From the NCBI RefSeq assembly GCF_900104815.1, contig NZ_FNTD01000004.1, positions 310,001 to 374,000 on the forward strand: a stretch of 64,000 nucleotides of DNA, given 5' to 3'. The DNA comes from Streptomyces misionensis (GTDB lineage Bacteria; Actinomycetota; Actinomycetes; Streptomycetales; Streptomycetaceae). The notes under the pieces are model-generated. The model saw nothing but the letters and a program-made list of their open reading frames with translations, had not been told where the DNA came from and made no database searches. Both the position numbers and the translations under genes were made by a program. How positions within the stretch are numbered: position 1 is the first letter of the stretch; every line of letters starts with the position of its first letter. Shown here piece by piece: positions 63,946-64,000 of this stretch.

Positions 63946-64000
63946 TCAGGTCTTGCGGAGGTCCGGGGCGGACACGCCGATGAGCAGCCGGCGTACGGCG
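63946..64000 (-). CDS. C-terminal end of a gene running off the right edge
   Basis: On the minus strand the frame that ends at TGA (63948-63946) reads AVRRLLIGVSAPDLRKT, a normal-looking helix and tail with good codon bias. Only 17 residues are visible, so no family can be named. Confidence 0.45.
   Translation of the reverse strand, partial: AVRRLLIGVSAPDLRKT

Overview
This window is from a high-GC actinobacterium, almost certainly a Streptomyces. Coding is dense with strong third-position GC bias, starts are mixed ATG/GTG/TTG with GGAGG-type ribosome binding sites, and many families are typical of the genus (MmyB-type XRE regulators, mycothiol-dependent isomerase/DinB proteins, DUF4232 and DUF4097 exported proteins, DHA2 exporters). 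I see no transposase, phage gene or CRISPR array. Several decayed remnants (narG and cupin tail, an NB-ARC/TPR regulator, an FtsX permease, a tRNA-like gene) suggest chromosome-arm accessory DNA rather than core.

Left part (0-24 kb). A decayed nitrate reductase/cupin junction is followed by a spare respiratory module: ctaD-ctaF, convergent with an orphan qcrB-type cytochrome b, and a hemerythrin protein. Next come several regulator/enzyme pairs: SDR with XRE, alpha/beta hydrolase with AraC, Rrf2 with SDR (two clear operators), and XRE with a DHA2 exporter. A lipoprotein with three tandem 46-residue units and a serine-type tRNA-like sequence with a 14-nt anticodon loop also lie here. At 20-22.5 kb a small EACC1-like protein is translationally coupled to a HELAH metallopeptidase with a TPR tail, followed by the cobinamide-salvage gene cbiZ.

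Centre (23.6-34 kb). A GAF-LytTR regulator, catalase-peroxidase KatG, a small PQQ-associated protein, a PQQ alcohol dehydrogenase carrying the extra aspartate diagnostic of lanthanide enzymes, and a complete pqqABCDE operon make a self-contained PQQ oxidation locus. An MntP-like metal exporter lies just downstream.

Middle right (34-50.8 kb). Housekeeping/accessory genes are followed by a dormancy-like set (universal stress protein, Acg-type nitroreductase, CBS-BON protein) and a run of antibiotic-defence-like genes: a Vat-type acetyltransferase, a macrolide glycosyltransferase behind a candidate 8-codon leader peptide and attenuator, and a MarR-controlled DHA2 exporter whose promoter looks leaderless.

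Right part (50.8-64 kb). The most interesting block is an STM4015-STM4015-STM4014-STM4013-STM4012-STM4011 operon (two LRR proteins, ATP-grasp, sulfatase-like hydrolase, two radical SAM enzymes). It is divergent from a DUF6745-like protein and a small conserved protein. To my knowledge the function of this system is not established. It is followed by an FMO-SDR-GPH transporter operon divergent from a PucR regulator, and a small secreted basic peptide that is a paralogue of one at 17.0 kb.
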